From NCBI GenBank assembly GCA_964436935.1, contig CAYTES010000017.1, positions 1 through 25,980 on the forward strand: a DNA stretch of 25,980 nt, read 5' to 3'. Below, piece after piece: positions 17,200-25,103 of this stretch (position 1 is the stretch's first letter; every line of letters starts with the position of its first letter). The notes under the pieces were generated by a model. That model did not search any database, was not told the DNA's origin, and worked only from the letters and a program-made list of their open reading frames with translations. Made by a program: the position numbers and the translations under genes. This stretch comes from CAYTES01 sp964436935 (GTDB taxonomy: Bacteria > Patescibacteriota > Gracilibacteria > UBA1369 > UBA12473).

Positions 17200-18647
17200 T
17201 GCCCATATTTTTGAATCAGTTTTTGATCCACCAATGCGGGCTGGATCATGGCGTTCGGAGATAGCACCCGATCCAAATCTTTGGGCTCCATCAGGCCTTT
17301 TCCCAGTACCAGTTCTCGAATGGGCTTGTGTCGTTTGAGTCCCTCATTCACGAGCCTCGCCACCTCATGGTATCCCAGATAAGGCGCCAGAGCGGTGGCG
17401 GTCACCAGGCTGTGATCAAACAGCTTTTTGATTTGAGTTTTGTTCGCGATAATGCCGTTGATACAGTCCTCGCGGAACATTTTTAGCCCATTCGTCATGA
17501 TCTGACAGGAGAAGAGGAGATTGTGCAGGATGAGTGGCGTGAACCAGTTCAGTTCAAGCTGTCCTCCCTGCGTCCCCAACGAGACGGCATGATCATTCCC
17601 GATGACTTGGAAGCAGATCATGTTCATGCACTCCGCTACGGAAGGATTGACCTTTCCCGGCATGATGGAGGAGCCGGGCTCTACTTCAGGGAGAATGATT
17701 TCCGCAATGCCTCCATTCGGGCCCATGTTCAGGAGTCGGAGGTCATTGGCAATGCGGTTCACCTCCACGGCCAGTGACCGGAGGGCGGAAGAGGCTTTCA
17801 AGAAAACCGCCATGCTGTGGGTCGTTTCGATGAGATTTGGCGCGGTGCGGAGCTTGAACCCGGTTAATCGGGAGAGTCTTTGCACCACGATTTTTGCATA
17901 GTGGGGATGGGTGTTTATTCCTGTTCCCGTAGCGGTTCCGCCGAGTCCGATGGTGCAAAGGGAAGTTTCGGCTTCCTTAATGAGGTCTAGTGCGGTTTTA
18001 AGCGCCGAAGCGTAGGCCATGAATTCTTGTCCCAGGGTTATGGGGACGGCATCTTCCAAGTGAGTGCGGCCAATTTTAAGAAGCGATCCAAAGGTGCGAC
18101 CTTTTTTTTCGAGAGCGGCTTGGATGAGTTTCATCTCCCTTTTTAAATCTTGAAAAGCCATCAAAACACTCAAGCGCACGGCCGTGGGGGTCACATCATT
18201 TGAAGACTGGGCCATATTCACATGATTGTTGGGATTTACGGGTTTATAGCTTCCCTTTGGAGAGCCCAAAATTTCATTGGCTCGATTGGCAATGATCTCA
18301 TTGGTATTCATGTTGTACGGAGTCCCGGCACCGGCTTGAAACACATCGAGAGTGAACTGATCATTGAATTTTCCATCAATGAACTCTTGGGCGGCCTGAT
18401 CAATGGCCTTGGCTTCTTTTGTGCTAAGTTGTTTCAATTGTAGATTCGCTTGGCAGGCAGCCTGTTTGATCTTTCCCAGTGCAATCCGAAAGTAGGTCGG
18501 AGCGGTCACCCCACTGATCTTAAAATTGGCTTGAGCGCGAGCCGTGAAGGAGCCGTAGTAAGCCTCTTTGGGGACTTGGACGGATCCAAGGGCATCTTCT
18601 TCGGTGCGGAAGGAGAGAGAGGTATTTTTAGGAGAGGATTTTTTCAT
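17196..18647 (-). CDS. aspA: Aspartase/fumarase family lyase, probably aspartate ammonia-lyase
   Basis: 483 residues, the usual length of the aspartase/class II fumarase superfamily. The three conserved regions are present: S-S-N-D (148-151), G-R-T-H (193-196) and the signature G-S-S-I-M-P-G-K-V-N-P (325-335), which carries the catalytic serine loop. Features closer to aspartase than fumarase are A-G-A-G-T (105-109), the G-Q-L-E-L-N turn (362-367, where fumarases usually have G-N-F-E-L-N), C-I-N-G-I near 395-399 and I-R-E-L-V-L near the C-terminus. The G-K-V-N form of the signature is more fumarase-like. Aspartase would convert aspartate to fumarate and ammonia in the cytosol. It has its own promoter and is the last gene of a co-directional minus-strand run. 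Superfamily certain; the substrate is an inference. Confidence 0.85.
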   Translation of the reverse strand: MKKSSPKNTSLSFRTEEDALGSVQVPKEAYYGSFTARAQANFKISGVTAPTYFRIALGKIKQAACQANLQLKQLSTKEAKAIDQAAQEFIDGKFNDQFTLDVFQAGAGTPYNMNTNEIIANRANEILGSPKGSYKPVNPNNHVNMAQSSNDVTPTAVRLSVLMAFQDLKREMKLIQAALEKKGRTFGSLLKIGRTHLEDAVPITLGQEFMAYASALKTALDLIKEAETSLCTIGLGGTATGTGINTHPHYAKIVVQRLSRLTGFKLRTAPNLIETTHSMAVFLKASSALRSLAVEVNRIANDLRLLNMGPNGGIAEIILPEVEPGSSIMPGKVNPSVAECMNMICFQVIGNDHAVSLGTQGGQLELNWFTPLILHNLLFSCQIMTNGLKMFREDCINGIIANKTQIKKLFDHSLVTATALAPYLGYHEVARLVNEGLKRHKPIRELVLGKGLMEPKDLDRVLSPNAMIQPALVDQKLIQKYGH

Positions 18648-18672
18648 GGGAGGATCAAATAGATTTGAGGCT

Positions 18673-18700
18673 ATTATACAAGGATTATGAAAACACCCAA
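18673..18700 (-). promoter_or_regulatory. Promoter for the aspartase-family gene
   Basis: On the minus strand, TTGGGT (18700-18695), a 16-base spacer and a perfect TATAAT (18678-18673). The start falls near 18666, leaving a leader of about 19 bases to the ATG at 18647. Confidence 0.65.
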
Positions 18701-18718
18701 TTTTATATTTGGGAGATA

Positions 18719-19312
18719 CTACGACCGCATTCCTTTGAAGTTGGTTCCCACAATATAGGTTTCGCGGCTGCGATCACGGCAGGCTTTCGGTTTGAAGCAG
18801 TGAACGGCCCGGAACAGCTTTTTGGCGCGGCCAACCACAGCAGCAAACTCTTCACCCTGGAAAATTTTGGTGATCACATAGCCTCCGGGTTTCAAATGGT
18901 CGCCACAAAAGTCCAGCACCGTCTCATTCAGTTCGGCCGAATGAAACGCATCGGCATCGGGGATTCCGGTGGTTTTGGGGGCCAAGTCGGCCACCACCCC
19001 CTCCACCTTTTGAATAAAAATTTTGTTCAAAAAAGCTGGATCGAACATGTCGCCCTGATGGAGCTCCACGTTTGCGGCAATCGCTTCCATCGCCTGCAAA
19101 TCCATGGCAATCACTTTTCCGGATTTCACCCATTGACTCAGTCGTTGCGACCAGCTCCCGGGCGCCGCACCCAGATCCGCAAGGGTTTGCCCCGGTTTTA
19201 CCAGTTTGAATTTTTGTTGGATCTCATCCAATTTAAAGGCGCTCCGCGCTCGTAAATCTTCCTCTTTTGCTTTTTGGAAATAGATGTCTTTGACAATGTA
19301 AGGTTTGGTCAT
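18719..19312 (-). CDS. rlmE: 23S rRNA (uridine-2'-O-)-methyltransferase RlmE/FtsJ
   Basis: 197 residues, close to the usual RlmE length of about 205. It methylates the 2'-OH of U2552 (E. coli numbering) in the A-loop of 23S rRNA during late large-subunit assembly. The catalytic K-D-K-E set is visible: K27 in R-S-A-F-K-L, D109 in V-V-A-D-L-A-P, K149 in I-T-K-I-F and E184 in R-S-R-E-T-Y. The SAM-binding loop is D-L-G-A-A-P-G-S-W-S-Q at 46-56. The segment T-T-G-I-P-D-A-D after D109 also fits the family. It lies between the EamA-type gene upstream and the lyase gene downstream on the same strand, with 56- and 71-base gaps. It is a housekeeping gene with no link in function to its neighbours. Confidence 0.95.
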   Translation of the reverse strand: MTKPYIVKDIYFQKAKEEDLRARSAFKLDEIQQKFKLVKPGQTLADLGAAPGSWSQRLSQWVKSGKVIAMDLQAMEAIAANVELHQGDMFDPAFLNKIFIQKVEGVVADLAPKTTGIPDADAFHSAELNETVLDFCGDHLKPGGYVITKIFQGEEFAAVVGRAKKLFRAVHCFKPKACRDRSRETYIVGTNFKGMRS

Positions 19313-19368
19313 TTTTTTTGGGGTATATTAGGAGTTGGCAATGACTGAGCTACGCGTGGTGCCCGCCC

Positions 19369-20268
19369 CTAAAAAAGATAAAATACGCCCACCGACAGAA
19401 TTAAAAACGAAAATCCTTTTACCATCAAGGCCGAGCGATTCGTTTCTTCTTTGGTGACCCAAGGATAAAAGGAGGCCAAGATGAGGCTGAACAGAAAAAC
19501 AAACACCGCTTGAAATTCACCAAAAACTTGAGTCAAAGAGGCTTTGCCTAGGGTGAGCGCGACGCTGAAGCTCAGCATACCGAAAACGCCGAGCGTTTGA
19601 TTCAAGACGATGAGTTTCCATGCTTCCCTGGGCAATCCACCAATATGGCGCTTGATATTTTTTCTCAATGAGGAAGAGCACAGCATAAAAATTCCGGTTA
19701 AGCTGCATCCCATCAGATACACGAAAAACCCTTGCCAAAAGTTGGGGAAAAATCCAATCCATTTTTTAAAAAGCACATCGGCGAGCGCCCACAAAAAGGA
19801 GGCCACCATGGCCAGCCAAAAGGCTTTGCTGAAATGCCAAGCCCGATGGCTTCGTTTGAAAGAAATCAATACCCCTCCCAGTAGAATAAGCCAAAACGCG
19901 ACAAACTGTTGCACGGTAAGCCGTTCATCTAAAATGAAAAAAGCCAAAATCAAAATAAAAATCGAACACATTTGAAGGAGTAGAATCACCCGGCTGGTTT
20001 CCTCCAGTTGCAAGGCTCGATAGTAAGGGAAAAAAGGAGTCATCCAGACTGCGCCGCTGAGCAGCATGGCCCAAAAGGGTCCCCATGCAACGCCATCCAG
20101 GCCCACCCAAAGTAGTCCAAAAACGGCAAAGGGGAGTCGGCCTAAAGGGACCAGCCACGTCATCACTCCGTCGTCAGGAATAAAGCGGCGGCGTAAGGCG
20201 CTGTCCAGTACATTGGAAAAAGCCCAGAACAATGGGGCGGCAATGGAAAAGAAAAACCAGGCGTTCAT
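19369..20268 (-). CDS. EamA-type drug/metabolite transporter family permease
   Basis: 299 residues with about ten hydrophobic helices in two homologous halves (1-138 and 149-299), the EamA layout. The first half ends with the family-typical D-E-R-L-T-V-Q-Q-F block (114-122), followed by a helix containing L-L-G-G-V-L-I. The second half opens with a helix containing F-L-W-A-L-A-D-V. Members are inner-membrane exporters or uptake carriers for amino acids, metabolites or nucleotide sugars; the substrate cannot be read here. Its ATG overlaps the stop of the ilvC-like gene as ATGA (4 bases), which indicates translational coupling and a shared transcript. This suggests the permease moves a substrate or product of that enzyme. 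No Shine-Dalgarno precedes the ATG, so re-initiation at the overlap is likely. Confidence 0.85.
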   Translation of the reverse strand: MNAWFFFSIAAPLFWAFSNVLDSALRRRFIPDDGVMTWLVPLGRLPFAVFGLLWVGLDGVAWGPFWAMLLSGAVWMTPFFPYYRALQLEETSRVILLLQMCSIFILILAFFILDERLTVQQFVAFWLILLGGVLISFKRSHRAWHFSKAFWLAMVASFLWALADVLFKKWIGFFPNFWQGFFVYLMGCSLTGIFMLCSSSLRKNIKRHIGGLPREAWKLIVLNQTLGVFGMLSFSVALTLGKASLTQVFGEFQAVFVFLFSLILASFYPWVTKEETNRSALMVKGFSFLILSVGVFYLF

Positions 20269-21272
20269 GAGGTGGGTTTATTGTTAAACATCGTATCAAT
20301 CGATCGTCGAGCCTTTTCCGTTTGATCTTCAGCCGTTTTGTGGCGCATTTCTAATAGGTTTTTCATCTGGTTTTGCTCCACCTCCTTCATCCATTCGTTG
20401 GCAAAGCGCCCGTCCTGAATTTCGTTTAGAATTTCTTTCATGGTGTATTTTGTCTCTGGGGTTATCAGTCGAGGGCCTCGGGTATGAGCCCCATATTCCG
20501 CGGTATTGGAAATTTTCTCAAACATGGAGGCGAATCCTCCCTGTTCGATCAGGTTGATGATGAGTTTCATTTGCGTGATGCATTCTAGGTAGGCCAATTC
20601 CGGGGGATATCCGGCCTCGATCAGCGTTTCCATCGCCGCTTTCATGAGGGAGGGGACCCCTCCACACAACACCACTTGCTCTCCAAAAAGATCTTGGTGC
20701 GTTTCTTGCGTGAAGGTTCCTTCAAGTACCCCCGCTGTCGTGAACTTCATGGCCTGGGCCATGGCGAGTGCCACGCCGCGTCCCGTGTTCGCCGAAGTAT
20801 CCTGTTCCACGGCAATTAGCGCCGGCACTCCGACTCCTTCGCGATACAAGCGGTATGCTTCGGGCCCTGGCGCATAAGGGGCAATCAGTATCACGCCGAC
20901 GTTTTTGGGTGGAACGATCCGTTTGAATACAATATTGAAGCCGTGAGAAAAACTCAGGATTTTTCCCGGTGAAACATGGGATTGAATATGGGCGTCATAC
21001 ACCGATTTTTGAATTTCATCGGGAATGAGCAGGTGGATGATGTCGGCTTTTTGCGCGGCTTCCGATATGGAAAAAACGGATAGCCCATCCTCTAGGGCTT
21101 GCTTCCAAGATTTTCCATTCTCGCGTGCCCCCACACACACGTCCACGCCTGACTCGTGCAGCATGCGGGCCTGGGCGCGACCTTGGGAACCGTAGCCGAT
21201 CACCGCAATTTTTTTGCCGGCAAGCACGGAGAGGTCCGCGTCGGCGTCGCGGTAGATTTTAATGGAAGCCAT
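20265..21272 (-). CDS. ilvC: Ketol-acid reductoisomerase-like protein (altered active site)
   Basis: 335 residues, the length of class I ketol-acid reductoisomerases. The Rossmann half has G-Y-G-S-Q-G at 26-31 and the S-H-G-F-N motif (His110). The knotted C-terminal half keeps D-L-F-G-E-Q (D194, E198), E230, and S-N-T-A-E-Y-G with S255. Two usually invariant positions differ. The A-P-K-G-P-G loop reads A-P-Y-A-P-G-P, so the lysine is Tyr133. The E-C-L-H-E metal motif reads E-C-I-T-Q, so the second glutamate is Gln234. Normal enzymes use two Mg2+ and NAD(P)H to make dihydroxy-isovalerate in branched-chain amino acid synthesis. With these changes it may act on another substrate or have lost isomerase activity. 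No ilvB, ilvD or leu genes are nearby. Translationally coupled to an EamA-type permease. The homology is certain; the function is not. Confidence 0.85.
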   Translation of the reverse strand: MASIKIYRDADADLSVLAGKKIAVIGYGSQGRAQARMLHESGVDVCVGARENGKSWKQALEDGLSVFSISEAAQKADIIHLLIPDEIQKSVYDAHIQSHVSPGKILSFSHGFNIVFKRIVPPKNVGVILIAPYAPGPEAYRLYREGVGVPALIAVEQDTSANTGRGVALAMAQAMKFTTAGVLEGTFTQETHQDLFGEQVVLCGGVPSLMKAAMETLIEAGYPPELAYLECITQMKLIINLIEQGGFASMFEKISNTAEYGAHTRGPRLITPETKYTMKEILNEIQDGRFANEWMKEVEQNQMKNLLEMRHKTAEDQTEKARRSIDTMFNNKPTS

Positions 21273-21306
21273 TGTGCTGAATTAGCGATAAAACAAAGCG
21301 ATTTCC

Positions 21307-21335
21307 ACTATAGGGGAGAAGCGGTAAGGGGGCAA
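21307..21335 (-). promoter_or_regulatory. Promoter for the ilvC-like/EamA operon
   Basis: On the minus strand, TTGCCC (21335-21330), a 17-base spacer and TATAGT (21312-21307). The predicted start is near 21300, giving a leader of about 28 bases to the ATG at 21272, with no Shine-Dalgarno. It separates this operon from the unrecognised gene upstream. Confidence 0.6.
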
Positions 21336-21355
21336 TTGGGGAAACAATCCTATGT

Positions 21356-22096
21356 CTACAGTGCTTCTGCAAAAGCAGAGGCACTCGAATTCGAAAAGGC
21401 TTGTAACTCCACGGCGATGGCTTGAATGGTGATCCGACCATTTTTAATCTGAAGCGTTGCGTTCTCCAGTGCGTCGTTGCAGCTTTGTATAAAAGTTCTG
21501 TTCTCCAATAAAGCCGAGAGGCCGTTTGAAATATCGCGATTGGTGCATTCAGTCGGCAGGGCAATGGCGTGGTCTTGTTGAAGCAGGGGGGCGATGGTGC
21601 GGATGAATCCCGGAGTGGATACGGAAGGAGCGACAGGGTATGCGCCTTGTCGGGTTTGTAGATTTCGAAGCTGGGAAATCACATGAAATCTTATAAGTGG
21701 CTGGGGCAATTGATCTAAGGCGTTTCTGTGGGTTGGGGTGGCGATTTTTCTGGGCAAAGATTCTTGCAGTTCGTTAACCATGAAATGAATGAACTGGAGA
21801 AGGGACTCACGAGTCGGACGAGGAATCATGATCAAGTCCTTAATCCTTCCAAGGGCGAGGGTTTTTACGGCATTATTTCCTTGCGATAGGGATTTTTCAT
21901 CTCCCATTCTTGGCTTGAGTGAATCCGCCCAATGGGATTCATTCTTGGCGGATTGAAAAATGATTTCCATAATTCCTTCAAGAGAGTAAGAAGGAGCGGG
22001 GATTGACCTAAAAAGGGCATTCCACTTCTCCGTCAATGCTACTTTAAAATGGGGGTCTTGGTGGAGCGTTTCCAAGAACTGATTCAGTTCCTCCAT
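21356..22096 (-). CDS. Unrecognised 246-residue protein
   Basis: The frame is open from an ATG at 22216, but the strong promoter at 22155-22183 lies inside that extension and the extension is far more AT-rich. I therefore start at the ATG at 22096 (M-E-E-L-N-Q-F-L); a GTG at 22126 is also possible. The 246-residue product has no signal peptide, membrane helix or known motif and looks mainly helical. It has an Ala/Ser-rich C-terminus and three Cys, none paired in a metal motif. I do not recognise it. It stands alone between its own promoter and that of the ilvC-like operon and is divergent from the ligase gene. Codon use after 22096 resembles its neighbours, which supports it being real. Confidence 0.6.
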   Translation of the reverse strand: MEELNQFLETLHQDPHFKVALTEKWNALFRSIPAPSYSLEGIMEIIFQSAKNESHWADSLKPRMGDEKSLSQGNNAVKTLALGRIKDLIMIPRPTRESLLQFIHFMVNELQESLPRKIATPTHRNALDQLPQPLIRFHVISQLRNLQTRQGAYPVAPSVSTPGFIRTIAPLLQQDHAIALPTECTNRDISNGLSALLENRTFIQSCNDALENATLQIKNGRITIQAIAVELQAFSNSSASAFAEAL

Positions 22097-22154
22097 TTTG
22101 GTGTCGAGGGGACGATACTCTTCCACGATGATGGAATTAAGGTTCGGATAACAA

Positions 22155-22183
22155 TTTATAGGATAATTAAAATAAGATGTAAA
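22155..22183 (-). promoter_or_regulatory. Promoter for the unrecognised 246-residue gene
   Basis: On the minus strand, TTTACA (22183-22178), a 17-base spacer and TATAAA (22160-22155), each 5 of 6 consensus. Transcription would start near 22148, about 50 bases before the chosen ATG. This makes the 22216 start impossible for this transcript. Confidence 0.65.
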
Positions 22184-22279
22184 TACTAAACAAAAAAATG
22201 GGAATAAATAATCCATATGGTGAGTTATTTATTTAAAAATGAAATTTTGAAAAAAGTATAAAAAAATTCAATAAATTTA

Positions 22280-22308
22280 TTGCAATCAATTAAATAATAA
22301 GATAAAAA
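22280..22308 (+). promoter_or_regulatory. Possible promoter for the tandem ligase gene
   Basis: TTGCAA (22280-22285), a 17-base spacer and TAAAAA (22303-22308). The whole segment 22190-22336 is very AT-rich, so chance matches are easy. A TATAAA at 22314-22319 is an alternative -10. Confidence 0.3.
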
Positions 22309-22336
22309 TTAGATATAAATAATTTTGAAAAAATTT

Positions 22337-24718
22337 ATGAAAAAATTAAAAGTTGCACTCATCTGTGGCGGTCCTTCCCTCGAACGGGGCATTTCGCTCA
22401 ATTCCGCTCGTTCTGTCTTGGATCACCTTGCCGGGCCGGATATTGAAATTGTGCCCATTTATTTTGATCATAAAAAACGCCCCTACCATATTTCGAAGTC
22501 CCAGTTGTACTCCAATACGCCCTCGGACTTCGACTTTAAGCTCCAGTCCACGGCTCGCTTTTTGAGTCAAACTGCACTCAAGATGCTTTTGAAAAGTGTG
22601 GACTTGGCCTTTCCGGTGATGCACGGTCAGTTTGGAGAAGATGGAGGAATTCAACGGCTTTTGGAAAGCTATAAGGTGCCTTATGTGGGGTCGGGAGTCG
22701 AGGCTTGTAAGCGGTGTTCCGATAAATTTGATGCCAACACCTTTATTCGGGAACAAGGATTTTTTGCCTTGCCATCCCAGGTGTTGAAGATTTTCCATAA
22801 TGATCATGGAAAACGTATTCGGGATTTTTTCAAGATTAATAAAATCAAGCGCGCCATTGTGAAACCGGCCACCGGAGGTTCCAGTATTAGTGTATTTTCC
22901 GTGGGATCGCCCGAGGAAGCATTGGAAAAAGCGCAATTGATATTCTCGCGACGTATCGACACCCGAGTGGTGATCGAACCGTTTTGCGAAGGAGTGGAGT
23001 TCACAGTGATCCTTTTGCAAAATCGTTTCGGTATGCCGGTGGCGGTATTACCGACCGAAATGGAGATGGACTATCAGAATCATCAGATTTTCGATTTTCG
23101 AAAAAAGTATCTCCCCACTCGGCAGGTGACTTACCATTGTCCTCCTCGATTCGACAATGAAACCATCGAACGTATTCAGGTTCAGGTGGAGCAGTTGTTT
23201 ACCGTTTTGGGAATGCGCGATTTTGCTCGTTTCGACGGCTGGCTGTTGCCCGATGGAAAATTGTGGTTTTCCGATTTCAATCCCATCAGTGGGATGGAGC
23301 AAAATAGCTTTTTATTTCAACAGTCGGCCCGTATCGGGTTGAGTCATCGGGATGTGCTTCGCCTCATCGTGAAAAATGCCTGCCGTCGTCAGGGGATTCC
23401 ATTTCCGGATTTTATCTCAAAACAGAAGCAAAAAAAGAAACGCAAGCCGGTGAATGTGCTCTTTGGGGGCAATACCTCGGAACGCCAAGTGTCGCTGATG
23501 AGCGGAACGAATGTGTGGCTCAAGCTCCGACAGTCCGAAACCTATGACCCCAAGCCTTTTCTCCTCGATTTGAATGGAGAGGTATGGAGTGTGCCCTACG
23601 CGCTGACGCTCAATCATACCGTCGAGGAAATTTATGAGAATTGTTTGCGTGCCAAGGAAGATGAAAACCGACTTCGGTTTCTTGAAGAGAAAGTAAAATT
23701 GCGTTTGGCGTTGGAAAGCGAGGAATCCAGTGAGGATTTTGTGTTGCCGGAACGCATGACACTTGAGCAGTTTCTAAATCGATCGGAGTTCGTGTTTACC
23801 GGTTTGCATGGCGGAATCGGAGAAGATGGAACGCTTCAACGCATGATGGTCGATGCCAATGTGAAATTCAACGGGCCGGGAGAAAAAGCCTCCGCGCTAT
23901 GTATGGATAAGTACGCCACCAACCAGGCATTGAAGGGGTTGGAAGCGCAAGGGGTCTATGTGCCCAATCAACGTTGCATCGAACTTTCGGAGTTGGTGAG
24001 TTTGAAGGGAAAAGCGTTTGAAAAAGTATGGAAAGAATTGCAAGGCGAGCTCCAGGCACGGAGTGTGATCGTGAAGCCTCAGTCCGACGGTTGTTCTTCA
24101 GGGGTGGTTCGGCTGTATTCGATTGCGGATTTGAAACAGTATGTGAACTGGGCCGATAAAGTGGCTCCTTTTATTCCGGCCGGCGTGTTTAAAAATCAAG
24201 TGAGTATGATCGAAATGCCGCTCACACGAATGGAAAATCTTTTGTTTGAGCCGTTCATTGAAACCGATGTGGTACGTGTGAAAGGAAATCAATTGAAGTG
24301 GCGTAAGAAAAAGGGGTGGATCGAGGTGACGGTTGGCGTGGTGGAACGAAAGGGGAAAATGGTGGCGCTGAGCCCGAGTTTGACCGTGGCGGAAGGGGAG
24401 GTTTTGAGTCTGGAAGAAAAATTCCAAGGAGGCACCGGCATCAACATCACACCGCCTTCGGAAGCTATCGTCAAATCCAAGGCACTCGAACGAGCCAAGC
24501 ATGGGATTGAAGTGGTGGCGAAGCATTTGGGATTGAACGGATACTCTCGAATCGACACCTTCATGCATGTTGAAACCGGCGATCTTTTGATCATTGAGGT
24601 CAACACCACACCGGGGCTGACACCTTCCACCGTGTTTTTCCATCAGGGATTGGCCGAACCGACACCGATTTATCCACGGGAACTCTTGGAGGAGTTGGTG
24701 GCGAATAAGGGATATTAG
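22337..24718 (+). CDS. ddl: Tandem fusion of two D-alanine-D-alanine ligase-like ATP-grasp units
   Basis: 793 residues from the ATG at 22337; a TTG at 22325 is in frame. Two complete Ddl-like units are joined by a basic linker K-Q-K-Q-K-K-K-R-K (362-370). Unit 1 (1-360) has G-G-P-S-L-E-R (E16), H-G-Q-F-G-E-D-G, K-P-A-T-G-G-S-S (176-183), a loop F-D-F-R-K-K-Y-L (252-259), F-A-R-F-D and D-F-N-P-I-S-G-M (313-320). Unit 2 (370-793) has G-G-N-T-S-E-R (E382), H-G-G-I-G-E-D-G, K-P-Q-S-D-G-C-S-S, L-E-E-K-F-Q-G-G-T-G, Y-S-R-I-D and the canonical E-V-N-T-T-P-G-L-T (754-762). Ordinary Ddl is a dimer of about 310-370 residues that makes the D-Ala-D-Ala of peptidoglycan. Here the two halves differ in their metal and substrate loops, so they may have different substrates, or one may be regulatory. 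It is monocistronic. Confidence 0.85.
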   Translation: MKKLKVALICGGPSLERGISLNSARSVLDHLAGPDIEIVPIYFDHKKRPYHISKSQLYSNTPSDFDFKLQSTARFLSQTALKMLLKSVDLAFPVMHGQFGEDGGIQRLLESYKVPYVGSGVEACKRCSDKFDANTFIREQGFFALPSQVLKIFHNDHGKRIRDFFKINKIKRAIVKPATGGSSISVFSVGSPEEALEKAQLIFSRRIDTRVVIEPFCEGVEFTVILLQNRFGMPVAVLPTEMEMDYQNHQIFDFRKKYLPTRQVTYHCPPRFDNETIERIQVQVEQLFTVLGMRDFARFDGWLLPDGKLWFSDFNPISGMEQNSFLFQQSARIGLSHRDVLRLIVKNACRRQGIPFPDFISKQKQKKKRKPVNVLFGGNTSERQVSLMSGTNVWLKLRQSETYDPKPFLLDLNGEVWSVPYALTLNHTVEEIYENCLRAKEDENRLRFLEEKVKLRLALESEESSEDFVLPERMTLEQFLNRSEFVFTGLHGGIGEDGTLQRMMVDANVKFNGPGEKASALCMDKYATNQALKGLEAQGVYVPNQRCIELSELVSLKGKAFEKVWKELQGELQARSVIVKPQSDGCSSGVVRLYSIADLKQYVNWADKVAPFIPAGVFKNQVSMIEMPLTRMENLLFEPFIETDVVRVKGNQLKWRKKKGWIEVTVGVVERKGKMVALSPSLTVAEGEVLSLEEKFQGGTGINITPPSEAIVKSKALERAKHGIEVVAKHLGLNGYSRIDTFMHVETGDLLIIEVNTTPGLTPSTVFFHQGLAEPTPIYPRELLEELVANKGY

Positions 24719-24818
24719 AGTGGCCTTCAAATAAGTTTTCGATCTTTTCTTTGGGGTTCATAAAAAGTTCATGTTTTGTTTAGGAATTGGTAATGTCGAA
24801 TACGTTAAGTTAAAAACG

Positions 24819-24932
24819 TACTGGTGTGGAGGGGTATGGATGGTTCCGCTCTCAGGATTGACACTTGATGGGCGAGGGTTTCTACGATCCGCCTCGGGCG
24901 GGCGATTCCCTCATACTCCACCACGGCCAGTA
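24819..24932 (+). ncRNA. Candidate structured RNA of about 114 nt
   Basis: The ends pair: TACTGG (24819-24824) with CCAGTA (24927-24932), GTGGAG (24826-24831) with CTCCAC (24916-24921), and TATG (24835-24838) with CATA (24912-24915). That makes 16 base pairs with small internal loops. Inside, CCGCC/GGCGG (24889-24893 with 24897-24901) forms a tight hairpin. A terminator-like hairpin follows 5 bases later. I see no SRP, 6S, 5S, tmRNA or RNase P signature on either strand. The possible promoter (TTGTTT at 24776, then AATACG 17 bases on) is weak. The strand is chosen because the terminator follows on plus, but the fold is nearly symmetric. Confidence 0.35.
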
Positions 24933-24937
24933 GATAG

Positions 24938-24971
24938 GAAAATAGCCTAGATATTATTCTAGGCTATTTTC
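24938..24971. terminator. Bidirectional intrinsic terminator
   Basis: A perfect 14-bp stem (24938-24951 with 24958-24971) around the 6-base loop TATTAT. The stem core is AGCCTAGA. It has A-runs on the left and T-runs on the right, so it works as a terminator in both directions. It lies between the convergent ligase and rsmG genes. Confidence 0.75.
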
Positions 24972-25070
24972 GGGATGTTGCCCCCAGGATCGACATACTA
25001 ATTTTATTGCTTGCCTATTTAAAAATCAAGACTTCGTTGCCATAAAAAGGCAAACGTATTCTGTTGTCCG

Positions 25071-25094
25071 TCACATGTCAATTGTCACATGTTA
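25071..25094. repeat. Short direct repeat TCACATGTYA
   Basis: TCACATGTCA (25071-25080) and TCACATGTTA (25085-25094) occur 14 bases apart, start to start, just after the rsmG stop. Each contains the palindrome ACATGT. It may be an operator-like pair or chance. Confidence 0.3.
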
Positions 25095-25103
25095 AATGTT
25101 TTC

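Larger units (their letters stand above)
24719..25103. other. Gene-free interval between convergent genes
   Basis: 385 bases with no convincing coding frame. It holds the foldable segment at 24819-24932, the hairpin at 24938-24971, a weak 7-bp hairpin with a bulge (about 25035-25056, TTGCC/GGCAA) and the direct repeats at 25071-25094. The first 100 bases show nothing recognisable except a weak TTGTTT at 24776-24781 that could be a -35. Confidence 0.6.

Noticed and set aside
19320..19365. tRNA-like GCGTAGCTCAGT on the minus strand
   Set aside because: No anticodon stem, T-arm or acceptor pairing can be drawn around it.
22097..22216. 40-residue hydrophobic extension of the 246-residue protein
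   Set aside because: It contains the promoter of the gene and is in AT-rich intergenic-like DNA.
24826..24921. Purine, fluoride, ZTP or TPP riboswitch
   Set aside because: Short matches such as TTTCTAC, GATGG or CTGAGA are present, but the required helices and spacing are not, and no regulated gene follows.
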